Source: a virus. Taken from it: a stretch of 37,455 bases of DNA. The notes under the pieces are model-generated. The model searched no databases. It was not told the DNA's origin and saw nothing but the letters and a program-made list of their open reading frames with translations. The stretch is taken from positions 1-37,455 of IMG/VR virus record IMGVR_UViG_3300028169_000002. The stretch is one strand, 5' to 3'. This document shows, piece after piece, positions 23,443-32,017 of the stretch (its first letter is position 1; each line of letters opens with the position of its first letter). Position numbers and translations under genes: made by a program.

Positions 23443-24472
23443 TCAAATAATACTTTGTGATTTACCAGTAAGGTTAGATAATTATGTAGGGTGCGGACAC
23501 GCTTGTAGTTATTGTTTTGTTAATAGGAAAATTGATATATCGAAAATAAAACCAGTAGAAAGCGGAAAGTCTTTATTGAAATGGATTAAAGGTGGGCGGA
23601 GTAGGGAACTATCTATGTTTGATTATGACATACCTTTACACTGGGGCGGGTTGTCAGACCCCTTTCAACCGTTAGAAAAACAAACAAGGGACTCCCTTAA
23701 ATTATTAAAAATATTTATTGAAAGCCAATATCCTGTTGTTATTTCGACAAAGGGGATTTGTGTAAAAGAAAAGCAATACATTAATGCTTTAAAAAATATA
23801 AGAGGGGTTTTGCAAGTTTCGTTAAGCTGTAAAGAGGTTGAGAGATACGAACAAAAAGCCCCAATATTTAAAGAAAGGTTAAGTATTGTTGAAAGTCTTT
23901 CAAAATATATCAGAGTAAATATAAGGGTACAACCATTTTTCCCTCAGTATTTTAGTTCTATATTAAAAAATATAAAACTGTTTGCTGATAGTGGTGCTTA
24001 TGGTGTGATATTTGAAAGTATAAAATATTTATCTAAACAAAGGGGTTGTGAAAAACTCGGTGCAGATTTTGTGTACCCAATTAATATTTTAAAACCAATG
24101 TTTCTTAGATTGAAAAACGAATGTCATAAGTATGGTCTGAAGTTTTATAGTGGTGAAAACAGATTGAGAAAGTTAAGCGATAATTTGTGTTGTTGCGGTA
24201 TTGAAGGGCTTGGATTTAAAACACATACAAATAATTTAAACCATATATTTTTTGAGAAAGAGTTTAAAGCAGAGCAAACAGCGGGGCAGTTAGCGGAGTC
24301 TGTTGCGGTACGATTAAACCAAAGAACAACAACACAAAGGGCTGTTAATAAAGCAAGTGCGATAAGTAGGTTACATCAGGACTCAATAGCTGACTCAATG
24401 TCTTACGAAGATTTTATAATCCAACTATCAAAAATAAAGCAATACCAAGACATAATGGGATTAAATAATTAA
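23426..24472 (+). CDS. Radical SAM enzyme, spore-photoproduct-lyase-like (348 aa)
   Basis: Cys23-x3-Cys27-x2-Cys30 (C-G-H-A-C-S-Y-C) is the iron-sulfur motif of radical SAM enzymes. G-L-S-D-P-F-Q-P-L-E-K and P-V-V-I-S-T-K-G follow, a pattern shared with the spore photoproduct lyase-related subgroup. A C-C-C cluster lies near residue 256 and a polar tail after 290. The TTG start is supported by GGAGG eight to nine bases upstream. It overlaps the ParB-like gene, so the two are co-translated. The substrate is unknown; placement next to packaging genes suggests DNA or a virion protein. Confidence 0.75.
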   Translation: MINAGSQIILCDLPVRLDNYVGCGHACSYCFVNRKIDISKIKPVESGKSLLKWIKGGRSRELSMFDYDIPLHWGGLSDPFQPLEKQTRDSLKLLKIFIESQYPVVISTKGICVKEKQYINALKNIRGVLQVSLSCKEVERYEQKAPIFKERLSIVESLSKYIRVNIRVQPFFPQYFSSILKNIKLFADSGAYGVIFESIKYLSKQRGCEKLGADFVYPINILKPMFLRLKNECHKYGLKFYSGENRLRKLSDNLCCCGIEGLGFKTHTNNLNHIFFEKEFKAEQTAGQLAESVAVRLNQRTTTQRAVNKASAISRLHQDSIADSMSYEDFIIQLSKIKQYQDIMGLNN

Positions 24473-24504
24473 TAATAAGTTTTATCCAAACTCTAAAACA
24501 GAAA

Positions 24505-24568
24505 AGCAAGCCTCCTTCGACCTCGAAAGGGGATTTTCTCGAATGATATTTGAAAGCGGGGGCTTGTT
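24505..24568 (+). ncRNA. Folded element between the radical SAM and small terminase genes
   Basis: An 11-bp stem (24505-24515 with 24558-24568, two wobbles) encloses a TTCG/CGAA hairpin (24516-24519 with 24524-24527) and a weaker hairpin. No T tract follows, so it is not a classical terminator. It may be an RNA control element or a DNA site recognised by the terminase (pac or cos). Confidence 0.5.
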
Positions 24569-24608
24569 ATTAATTGACACTAAAAGAATTTAGAATTAAA
24601 TTAAGATT

Positions 24609-25013
24609 ATGGTAAAGAAAAAACCAATAAAGAAGCCTGCAATAAAAGTTCAAAAAACTTCAAGGATGCGGAAAGATAAAAAGTTAAATATGACTTTAAT
24701 CCGTGATGCTATCCTAAAATATATGAAAGAACAAAAGAAACCACCTACGGCAGTTGAACTTTCAAAACAATTAGGAATATCAGCGGAAACAATTGGAAAG
24801 CATATATCTAATATGTCTTTTGATACCGAAAAGAGTATATGGCGTTCTTTAACTCCCGATGTAGTCGCTTCTATTTTATCAAGCTGTAAAAAAGGAAGTT
24901 CCGCAAGTCAAAAGTTATGGATGCAGATATTTGAAAAATTCAGTGAACGTCAGGAACTCACAGGCAAAGACGGAGAACCTTTAATAACAGAAGTAAACGT
25001 AACAATTAAATGA
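24609..25013 (+). CDS. terS: Small terminase subunit (134 aa)
   Basis: Residues about 45-70 form a helix-turn-helix (T-A-V-E-L-S-K-Q-L-G-I-S-A-E-T-I-G-K-H-I), and the C-terminus E-L-T-G-K-D-G-E-P-L is a typical small-terminase tail. It recognises the phage genome and recruits the large subunit. The first 25 residues are very basic. A methyltransferase gene is wedged between it and the large subunit. The start of the methyltransferase overlaps its stop as ATGA. Confidence 0.78.
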   Translation: MVKKKPIKKPAIKVQKTSRMRKDKKLNMTLIRDAILKYMKEQKKPPTAVELSKQLGISAETIGKHISNMSFDTEKSIWRSLTPDVVASILSSCKKGSSASQKLWMQIFEKFSERQELTGKDGEPLITEVNVTIK

Positions 25014-25684
25014 GTTCTTATCTTAACATAGATTGTATGGAAGGTATGAAAGAGTATCCTGATAAGTATTTTGAGCTGGCAATCGTGGACCCTCCGTATA
25101 ATGTTGGGGCTTGTGATGGCAATTTCGGTGGTAAAAAATCAGCTCCTTCAATAGTCAGTGGTAAAATAAATGCAAGGGCATATCAAAATGGGGATAAAAC
25201 TCCTGATAAAAATTATTTTAATGAATTATTCAGGATAAGCAAAAACCAAATAATTTGGGGGATGAATTATTATCCTCAGTATTTATATCACAGTGGAGCG
25301 GTTATATGGGATAAACTGAATGATAAAAACAAGGTCTTATCTGACTGTGAAATAGCTTTCCAAAGTTTTAATAAATTAGTAAGAATATTTAGGTGTGCTT
25401 GGGGGGGATTTAATAAAGACGACGAAAGCGTTTCTTTAAAAGTTAGAGTACACCCTAATCAAAAACCTGTCAAGCTCTATACATGGCTTTTAACCAACTA
25501 CGCAAAGACAGGAGACAAGATATTAGACACTCACGTCGGAAGCGGAAGCAGTATCATAGCATTTGAAAAGCACGGATTTGAATATGTAGGATTTGAGATT
25601 GATAAAGATTATTACAATGACAGTTTAAAACGGATTGAGAAACATAGAGAACTTTTAATGCAAGAAACAATATTCAATGATTGA
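25010..25684 (+). CDS. DNA methyltransferase, beta-class N6-adenine/N4-cytosine type (224 aa)
   Basis: The catalytic motif D-P-P-Y is at residues 27-30 and the SAM-binding D-T-H-V-G-S-G-S-S at 173-181, the beta-class order. H-P-N-Q-K-P-V-K-L (148-156) is also characteristic. D-P-P-Y favours adenine N6 methylation. There is no restriction enzyme beside it, so it probably protects or marks phage DNA. It lies between the two terminase genes and overlaps both, which ties modification to packaging. Confidence 0.85.
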   Translation: MSSYLNIDCMEGMKEYPDKYFELAIVDPPYNVGACDGNFGGKKSAPSIVSGKINARAYQNGDKTPDKNYFNELFRISKNQIIWGMNYYPQYLYHSGAVIWDKLNDKNKVLSDCEIAFQSFNKLVRIFRCAWGGFNKDDESVSLKVRVHPNQKPVKLYTWLLTNYAKTGDKILDTHVGSGSSIIAFEKHGFEYVGFEIDKDYYNDSLKRIEKHRELLMQETIFND

Positions 25685-26837
25685 AGGAACTTCTTTAAAT
25701 ATAGAAGCGAGTCGAATATTTACTTTAAATAAAGACTCTACAAAGAAAATCAAATGTAACGAAGGCGGTGCAAGAAGTACTAAGACTTATTCAATCTTAC
25801 AAGTATTAAGTTTTGTTAGAGCCTTAAACGAAACAGGACAAATCTATACAATAATAAGAAAGACTTATAATGCTTTACGTGATACCGTTATGAGAGACTT
25901 CTTTGATATACTCAATGCACAAGGAATGTATAGAGAAGCTAATCATAATAAATCTAATTCAGAATATTTATTAAACGGAAATCTAATTGAGTTCAGAGGA
26001 TTGGATCAACCACAAAAAAAGAGGGGCTCTAAGCGTAAAAGACTTTTTGTCAACGAAGCCAATGAAATAAGTTTAGAAGATTGGATGCAGTTAATAATGA
26101 GAACAACGGGAGAGGTTTTCTTAGACTACAACCCCTCAGAAGAATTTAGCTGGATATATGACAAAGTAATACCAAGAGATGACTGCGAATTAATCCACTC
26201 AACCTACAAAGATAATAAATTCTTAGAAAAGGAAATCATAGACGAGATTGAAAGATTAGAGGTTGCTGACCCTGACTATTGGGAAGTGTACGGATTGGGA
26301 CTGAGAGGAAAAGCTAAAGAGTTGATTTATTCTAACTGGGGTGTATTTAAAGAACTCTCACAGAAAATAGATGAAACTTTTTACGGATTAGACTTTGGTT
26401 ATACAAACCCTACCGCCTTAGTTAAAATTGATTTATGCGATACGCTTCCTTATATGACAGAAATGTTATACAGAACACACCTAACAACCCCGATGATAAT
26501 TACTGAACTTGAAAATTTAAAAGTTAATAAATCAGATTACATTTATGGAGATAGTGCTGAGCCTGGCAAGATAGAAGAAATATCACAAGCGGGATATAAT
26601 ATACACCCTTCCGATAAATCTGTTTCGGATGGTATAGAGTTCTGTCAAAGGAAAAGAATGTTTATTCAAGGTGCTAACTTAGAAAAAGAAATCAAATGCT
26701 ATAAATGGAAAGTAAACAAAGACGGAGTAATTTTAAAAGATGACCCTGTTAAATTTAATGACCACTTATGCGATGCTTTTAGATATGCAAGATATACACA
26801 CACTAAACAACCCTCCTATGATATAGGGTGGGTGTAG
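25677..26837 (+). CDS. terL: Large terminase subunit (386 aa)
   Basis: The ATPase domain has Walker A G-G-A-R-S-T-K-T (30-37) and a Walker B region R-L-F-V-N-E-A-N-E (122-130). The nuclease domain has G-L-D-F-G-Y (D239), Y-G-D-S-A-E (D292) and N-D-H-L-C-D-A (D362, D366), the acidic triad of the RNase H-like terminase nuclease. It belongs to the Terminase_3 / PBSX-like type. It pumps DNA into the prohead through the portal encoded just downstream. Confidence 0.93.
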   Translation: MIEGTSLNIEASRIFTLNKDSTKKIKCNEGGARSTKTYSILQVLSFVRALNETGQIYTIIRKTYNALRDTVMRDFFDILNAQGMYREANHNKSNSEYLLNGNLIEFRGLDQPQKKRGSKRKRLFVNEANEISLEDWMQLIMRTTGEVFLDYNPSEEFSWIYDKVIPRDDCELIHSTYKDNKFLEKEIIDEIERLEVADPDYWEVYGLGLRGKAKELIYSNWGVFKELSQKIDETFYGLDFGYTNPTALVKIDLCDTLPYMTEMLYRTHLTTPMIITELENLKVNKSDYIYGDSAEPGKIEEISQAGYNIHPSDKSVSDGIEFCQRKRMFIQGANLEKEIKCYKWKVNKDGVILKDDPVKFNDHLCDAFRYARYTHTKQPSYDIGWV

Positions 26838-26861
26838 GAGTAGCAGTAATATAAAATAAAA

Positions 26862-27044
26862 GTGAAAAACAAATATTATTATGAACAATACTACTGGTAC
26901 GGTCATAAAGTATATAAAATGACAAAACGGGAATATGACTTGTTAAAGGTACTACGTAGACGCAAGGTCTCGAAGTTCATTAACCTACATAAATATAAAG
27001 CAGTTCGCTTTACCTACCGGCTCTTCAATAAACAAAAAAAATAA
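26862..27044 (+). CDS. Small basic protein (60 aa)
   Basis: Begins with GTG and is rich in Lys, Arg and Tyr. No SD-like motif precedes it and no family is recognised. It lies between terminase and portal. It could be a nucleic-acid-binding accessory protein. Confidence 0.4.
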   Translation: MKNKYYYEQYYWYGHKVYKMTKREYDLLKVLRRRKVSKFINLHKYKAVRFTYRLFNKQKK

Positions 27045-27065
27045 TACCTTTCAATATATAACCTT

Positions 27066-27284
27066 TTGCAGTTATTTTTGTATGTGGAAATATATTTATA
27101 TATATTAGCTGCATACTATATCGGTATAGTAATAGGTTTATTTATTGCTATATCCACTTCTTATTTATTTCATAAAAAGTTTTTAATTGAACGAAAAAAG
27201 AATATAATTCAAAGCGAAAAGCTCGTATTACATTTAAAAGATTTAAAAAGAGTCAACAAGTTTTATTCAGCCTTTACTAATTAA
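27066..27284 (+). CDS. Small membrane protein (72 aa)
   Basis: A long N-terminal membrane segment (about residues 3-35) is followed by a basic helix. The start is a TTG; a GTG 15 bases on is an alternative. Its last base is the first base of the portal gene. A membrane protein here is unusual. Confidence 0.45.
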   Translation: MQLFLYVEIYLYILAAYYIGIVIGLFIAISTSYLFHKKFLIERKKNIIQSEKLVLHLKDLKRVNKFYSAFTN

Positions 27285-28519
27285 TGGATATATTCGACCA
27301 GATAAATAGAGAGACTAACCAATTACAGCGACACTTTAACACAGTTCAAGACCGTGATCAATGGTGGCAACCGATTTCGGGACTTAGTTTATACGACCTC
27401 CCAGCGAATCAAGACGCTTACCGTTCATTTGCCTATGCTTGTATTCACAAGGGAGCGATTAACTTTGCTAAGGGACACCCTTCAGTTTACAGAGAACAAT
27501 TTAAAAAAAGAGTTGAAATAGAAACACACACATTTTTAAAACTTACGAAAAGGTTAAACATTTACGGACAATCCTACAAGGATTTGCTTTACTGGTTATA
27601 TACACAAATGAAAATGTACGGCTTCCAGATATGGAGAATGCCTACATTGAGTTTACCGATAGGGGGTGAATGGTTAATGGATATAGTTCCCGTATCTTCA
27701 AAGTATGTTACACCTGTTTTTAATTCACAAAACACTTTAATAGATTATTACGAATATACACACGGGAATAGTTCTGAAAAACTCTATCCGAAAGACATAG
27801 TAATTTTCAAATATCCTAATCTTGATAATCCTTTGCTTTGGACTGCTCCGGTTAGTAAATTTAATTTCACTCTTGATATAGATTATTTACAAGGCAAACA
27901 AAATAAAAGTTTATTACTTAATAATGCAAGGATACCTGGAGTTTTACAAATACCCGGAAAGGTAGGAGAGGAGTTTAAAAAATCCAAACAGCAACAATGG
28001 GAGCAGGAACAGGCAAGCCCCGAGAATGCGGGTAAGATAGCTATGTTGGGTGATGGTATGAAATACATCCCTAACCAGTTTTCACCTATGGAAATGGATA
28101 ACAGGCAATCACGATTAGCGATACGGGATGAAATATGTACGATATTAGAAATTGACAAAACTATAATGGGAATTACAGAAGATGTCAATTTAGCTAACAG
28201 TAAATCAGCATTAGAGAACTTTACTTATAATACATTAATACCTTTCTCAGATACTTTTTTTGAGCCACAAATAACAGCTTTTGGGAAACGGCTTTACGGA
28301 GAGAGGTTTATATTTGATAACGAATACGTATTTGAAACAAATAGAGAATTACAATTAAAAACAATCAAGACTTACACTGAGTCAGGTAAATGGACTGATA
28401 ACGAAATAAGAGACCTTGACGGATATGAAAGCGTTATAGATGAAAGAGCAGATTCAATTTACAGACAAGACTTTTTTACTCCGATAGGAGAAACAGAAAA
28501 AGAAAAAGATGAAGAATAA
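27284..28519 (+). CDS. Portal protein (411 aa)
   Basis: Position after the large terminase, length and pattern fit HK97/SPP1-type portals. Visible signs are W-W-Q-P-I-S-G near the start, a V-P-V-S-S-K-Y-V-T-P beta segment around residue 130, and a C-terminal helical region with S-K-S-A-L-E-N-F-T-Y followed by P-F-S-D-T-F. Portals form the dodecameric channel for DNA. The C-terminal end is acidic and overlaps the protease gene. Confidence 0.78.
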   Translation: MDIFDQINRETNQLQRHFNTVQDRDQWWQPISGLSLYDLPANQDAYRSFAYACIHKGAINFAKGHPSVYREQFKKRVEIETHTFLKLTKRLNIYGQSYKDLLYWLYTQMKMYGFQIWRMPTLSLPIGGEWLMDIVPVSSKYVTPVFNSQNTLIDYYEYTHGNSSEKLYPKDIVIFKYPNLDNPLLWTAPVSKFNFTLDIDYLQGKQNKSLLLNNARIPGVLQIPGKVGEEFKKSKQQQWEQEQASPENAGKIAMLGDGMKYIPNQFSPMEMDNRQSRLAIRDEICTILEIDKTIMGITEDVNLANSKSALENFTYNTLIPFSDTFFEPQITAFGKRLYGERFIFDNEYVFETNRELQLKTIKTYTESGKWTDNEIRDLDGYESVIDERADSIYRQDFFTPIGETEKEKDEE

Positions 28520-29414
28520 CATACACTCAGAAGGAATAGCTAATTATACTAATTCATTTATTGAAGCTAATGATAGTGAATTATCTTTGGTACACTATGC
28601 TTTAACGGATGAAATCAATTTAGGAAACCAGAAATTCAACCTAAATGGATATAAAGATGACTATGCCCCTAAACGTCCGAAGGTTTTATTTAATCATGGA
28701 TTGGATGGTTTATGGTTTGCAGAGGAAACAGATCCCCGCATTTCTTTTTTATATATGTTAGGGAGGAACGAATGGACTGTTGTAACAAATAACAGCTTAA
28801 AGGAAAAAACTGTTTTCAATAAGAGTAATGAATTAGCAGTTGATTTATACCATGCTTATAAAAATGGGGATTGGACTGACTGGAGTGTAAGATGGGCTTT
28901 TACTCAAACGGATGGAAAGATTGACAAAAACGCTTTTGAAGAAAAGGATAACATTTTATATGTAAATAGCTTTTGGACTCCTGAGTATAGTGCGGTGTTT
29001 ATGGGAAAAGACACTGGAGCGGTAACTGATTTAATGAGTCATTTAAACGATTATAAAAGCGATATATTTAAAAACCACGTATCGAAGATTCATTTAACCA
29101 GTCAAGTACAAAACAGCGATGAAGTTGAAACACTCAAAACAGAAATCGCAGAATTAAAATCAACAATTGAAAACACTCCAGATGACAAGGTACAAGACAT
29201 TTTAAAAGAAGCAAACGAATATACAAACGGAGCTATTAAGAAATATGCTGAATTACTAAAACCGAAATTATTAGATATAACAAACAATATTAACGATTCA
29301 AATAAGATAATTTTAAATAATGATACAATTCTTTCAACTATGAGAAAAGAATTAAGACTCATAGTAAAAGAAGAAATTACTGGCGTAATTAGTGAACAAC
29401 TCGGAAGGGTTTAA
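28509..29414 (+). CDS. Prohead protease fused to scaffold-like domain (301 aa)
   Basis: The N-terminal half (about residues 25-185) resembles HK97-type S78 prohead proteases: V-L-F-N-H-G (H63) and D-W-S-V-R-W (S126) fit the catalytic His and Ser. The C-terminal half (about 200-301) is a charged coiled coil like a scaffold. The protease would remove scaffold and capsid N-termini during maturation. One gene for both roles is known in several phages. It lies between portal and capsid genes. Confidence 0.7.
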   Translation: MKNNIHSEGIANYTNSFIEANDSELSLVHYALTDEINLGNQKFNLNGYKDDYAPKRPKVLFNHGLDGLWFAEETDPRISFLYMLGRNEWTVVTNNSLKEKTVFNKSNELAVDLYHAYKNGDWTDWSVRWAFTQTDGKIDKNAFEEKDNILYVNSFWTPEYSAVFMGKDTGAVTDLMSHLNDYKSDIFKNHVSKIHLTSQVQNSDEVETLKTEIAELKSTIENTPDDKVQDILKEANEYTNGAIKKYAELLKPKLLDITNNINDSNKIILNNDTILSTMRKELRLIVKEEITGVISEQLGRV

Positions 29415-29463
29415 GTTCATAGCGATTGCAGGTAAATAATTATAAATCTAAAAAACGATAATA

Positions 29464-30807
29464 ATGGATACGAAAACACAAAACGAAGTTTTTACCAAAC
29501 TCACAGAGGAAATTACTCCCCTTGTTGAAGATGGTAAAATTGAATCTTCTAAATTAACGGAAGTTCTTAATCGGATGAAAGAGAACGATACAGCAACTCC
29601 TACTGCTGAAGAACTGAAGATAATTGAGAGGGAAGATAAGATAAATAAACTCTTGGAAGATTCTAAAAACCAATTTGCAGAACAGCAAAAGTCTAATATA
29701 ATTTTTAACGATGCACTTTTAAAGCTAAGTGGAAAAGGAAGTGCTACACAAGATTATATGTGTCTTAATGCAATGCAAGAGGGTGAAATAAACAAGGTTA
29801 GAGAAGAAGATAGAAACGATTATACTTTTGGTAGGTATATTGAATGTATGGCTAATAAGTTTTTAAATAAAGCAAGTGAGGCTGACCATAAATATCTTAA
29901 TGCTGTTCAATCAACTTTGACAGATGCGGCAGGTAATTACACTCTTGAAACTCAGGTCTTACAAACTATCTTTGATGACTTGTCAGAAACGGGAAGATTC
30001 TTTTCTGAAACAACCCCGATTAATTTCGCTAAAGGTAAGGGTAAAACAAAACAGATTCCTACTGTAGCAAGTACGGGACACCCGACACCAGCGAAAGTAT
30101 CTGAGGACGGAGCAAAACCAATTCAGAACTTTACATTCACACAAATTGATTTAACATTAATCAAGTATGCTTGTATAGTTCCTTTCACTAAGGAATTTGA
30201 AATGTATTCTCCGTTAGATTTTGCAAGTACGGTACGAAGATATGCAACTGAATGGTTCGGAGCAGTATTTGATGACATTCTTTTTAATGGCGATGCTAAT
30301 ATAAATGGACTTCAAGACATTTCAACTACCAATGCAACGATAACAGGTACACAAATGGCAGGACTGACAGTAAATGATTTACTTGATGTTATCGGTGGTA
30401 TGAGAAGTGGTGATATGGTAGGTGCTAAATGGTACTGGCATCCAACGGTATGGGCTAAGTTATTCCAAAAAGAAAACACAGCAGGTCAAAGAGAATTTCC
30501 GTTAAATGATATTAACGGAAGAACTCTTTTAGGATTCCCGGTAATAGTAAGTGATTATATGCAAACTTATGTAAGCGGTGCTTCTGCAAGTACTGACTTT
30601 GGTTATTTCGGTAACTTAAAGAAATTATTTGTAGGAAAATACGGTGGATTGGATATTTCATTTAGTGATCAAGCATCTTATGTAAGCGGTGAAACAACCG
30701 TTCATATGTGGCAAAAAAACGAAATGGGATTCAGGCTTGAGATGTTTGTTGATATGGATTGTGCATTTCCCTCAAGGATAACAGCAATCAAAACAGCAGC
30801 AGCTTAA
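29464..30807 (+). CDS. Major capsid protein, HK97 fold (447 aa)
   Basis: The N-terminal 110-150 residues are a charged helical region that may be removed as a delta domain. The fold region (from about residue 155) shows P-I-N-F-A-K-G, V-A-S-T-G, A-C-I-V-P-F-T-K-E, and W-F-G-A-V-F-D-D-I-L-F-N-G-D, features of HK97-type capsids. It follows the protease gene by about 50 bases. A separate decoration protein is not recognised. Confidence 0.85.
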   Translation: MDTKTQNEVFTKLTEEITPLVEDGKIESSKLTEVLNRMKENDTATPTAEELKIIEREDKINKLLEDSKNQFAEQQKSNIIFNDALLKLSGKGSATQDYMCLNAMQEGEINKVREEDRNDYTFGRYIECMANKFLNKASEADHKYLNAVQSTLTDAAGNYTLETQVLQTIFDDLSETGRFFSETTPINFAKGKGKTKQIPTVASTGHPTPAKVSEDGAKPIQNFTFTQIDLTLIKYACIVPFTKEFEMYSPLDFASTVRRYATEWFGAVFDDILFNGDANINGLQDISTTNATITGTQMAGLTVNDLLDVIGGMRSGDMVGAKWYWHPTVWAKLFQKENTAGQREFPLNDINGRTLLGFPVIVSDYMQTYVSGASASTDFGYFGNLKKLFVGKYGGLDISFSDQASYVSGETTVHMWQKNEMGFRLEMFVDMDCAFPSRITAIKTAAA

Positions 30808-30834
30808 TTTTTTAAACTTTAAATAACAAATAAA

Positions 30835-31179
30835 ATGGCTAACGAAAAACAAATAGATACTCTTATTGATAAGCTTGATAAGGTTATTGATTTGCTCGTA
30901 GTGTCTAAAAAAATCACTTTGCCTGAGGAAGATACGGGAAAGAAAGAATCCTATATAATTAAAAAAGACCCGAAGAAACATAAAAAAACAGGTACTCCGG
31001 AACATCCACGAGTATACTTGTTATCGGTTTTAATTGACGGGGTTACTTTCACCACAGGTGATAAGGTTGATTTAACACCAAAGCAATTAGCGAGATACGG
31101 TAAAGAGAATTTCGACAAATATGATGAAAAACTTTACATCGAGAAAGATGGGAAATATATTTTGAAACCTAAAAATTAA
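30835..31179 (+). CDS. Hypothetical protein of the head module (114 aa)
   Basis: A coiled-coil start (I-D-T-L-I-D-K-L-D-K-V) is followed by a basic linker and a small beta-rich domain (V-Y-L-L-S-V-L-I-D-G-V). It sits directly after the capsid gene. It may be a head accessory protein; no family is recognised. Confidence 0.5.
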   Translation: MANEKQIDTLIDKLDKVIDLLVVSKKITLPEEDTGKKESYIIKKDPKKHKKTGTPEHPRVYLLSVLIDGVTFTTGDKVDLTPKQLARYGKENFDKYDEKLYIEKDGKYILKPKN

Positions 31180-31184
31180 TAAAG

Positions 31185-31931
31185 ATGAAAAAGAAAACTA
31201 TATTCACGGCAATAGGGAGTTTCGTTGTTGCTCTTGTGGTGTTCGGTATCCTTACGGCAGGTGGGTTTGATGACAGTAAAAGCGGTTATTTAACTGAGTC
31301 TACTAATTCCTCAAATACCGATACGATTAGGACTGCGGGGGATAGTGCCGATACTTCTAACGAATTTATTAACGCTGATGCAAATGGTAATATGTTCAAA
31401 TATTTAATTGTTGAATATATCCAGGCAGCAGCCCCGATAAAAGAATTAGTTGTGGCATCCCCTAACATTGAGGGTATCAGAATGACCTATGACGAAGCAG
31501 ATTCAACTATAAAGTTATGGGCTAATCGACATTTAGGCTGGGTACAACTTGGTTTTTATGCACAGGTTACCAGTACTATGACCAATACTTTAGCTTTAAC
31601 GACTTCTGCGAATGACACCATAGCAGGGACTACGACTAATGCGTCTTATGATACGTTAACAGCAGCCTTAACAGACCAAATTACTGTACAAAGTACAGGA
31701 GCAAATGCAAATGATAGTGTAAGAACAATCACAGGAACAATAATGAATGATATTGAAGGGACTGAAACCCATTCAATAATTAACGATGGTTCGGGAACAA
31801 TTACAGGGACTGAAACGACAACTATGACAGACCCGACTAAAATTATATATGAATTAGTGGTAACTCCTGACTCTGGTACTAAGACAGTGGTTTTCGCAGT
31901 CAGGGGTACAAATTACCTTGTTGGTTATTAG
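31185..31931 (+). CDS. Membrane-anchored Thr/Ser-rich protein of the head module (248 aa)
   Basis: An N-terminal membrane anchor or uncleaved signal (about residues 5-27) precedes a Thr, Ser and Asn-rich, probably beta-structured domain with repeating T-I-T-G-T motifs. A virion-head protein with an anchor is odd; it could be a head fibre or a protein displayed during infection. It is followed by a hairpin at 31948. Confidence 0.5.
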   Translation: MKKKTIFTAIGSFVVALVVFGILTAGGFDDSKSGYLTESTNSSNTDTIRTAGDSADTSNEFINADANGNMFKYLIVEYIQAAAPIKELVVASPNIEGIRMTYDEADSTIKLWANRHLGWVQLGFYAQVTSTMTNTLALTTSANDTIAGTTTNASYDTLTAALTDQITVQSTGANANDSVRTITGTIMNDIEGTETHSIINDGSGTITGTETTTMTDPTKIIYELVVTPDSGTKTVVFAVRGTNYLVGY

Positions 31932-31947
31932 TGCATAGACACTGATT

Positions 31948-31998
31948 AAGGGGTGTCGGAATGAATAGGCAAAGTATATCGAATAATTGACACCCCTT
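31948..31998 (+). promoter_or_regulatory. 10-bp stem with 31-base loop between head genes
   Basis: Perfect pairing of 31948-31957 with 31989-31998 encloses a 31-base loop. Short T-rich sequence follows, so a weak terminator or an RNA processing site is possible. It resembles the hairpin at 15631 in having a GGGG/CCCC core and an oversized loop. It occupies most of the 31932-32017 gap. Confidence 0.55.
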
Positions 31999-32017
31999 TA
32001 ATTTTAAAAATATAAAT

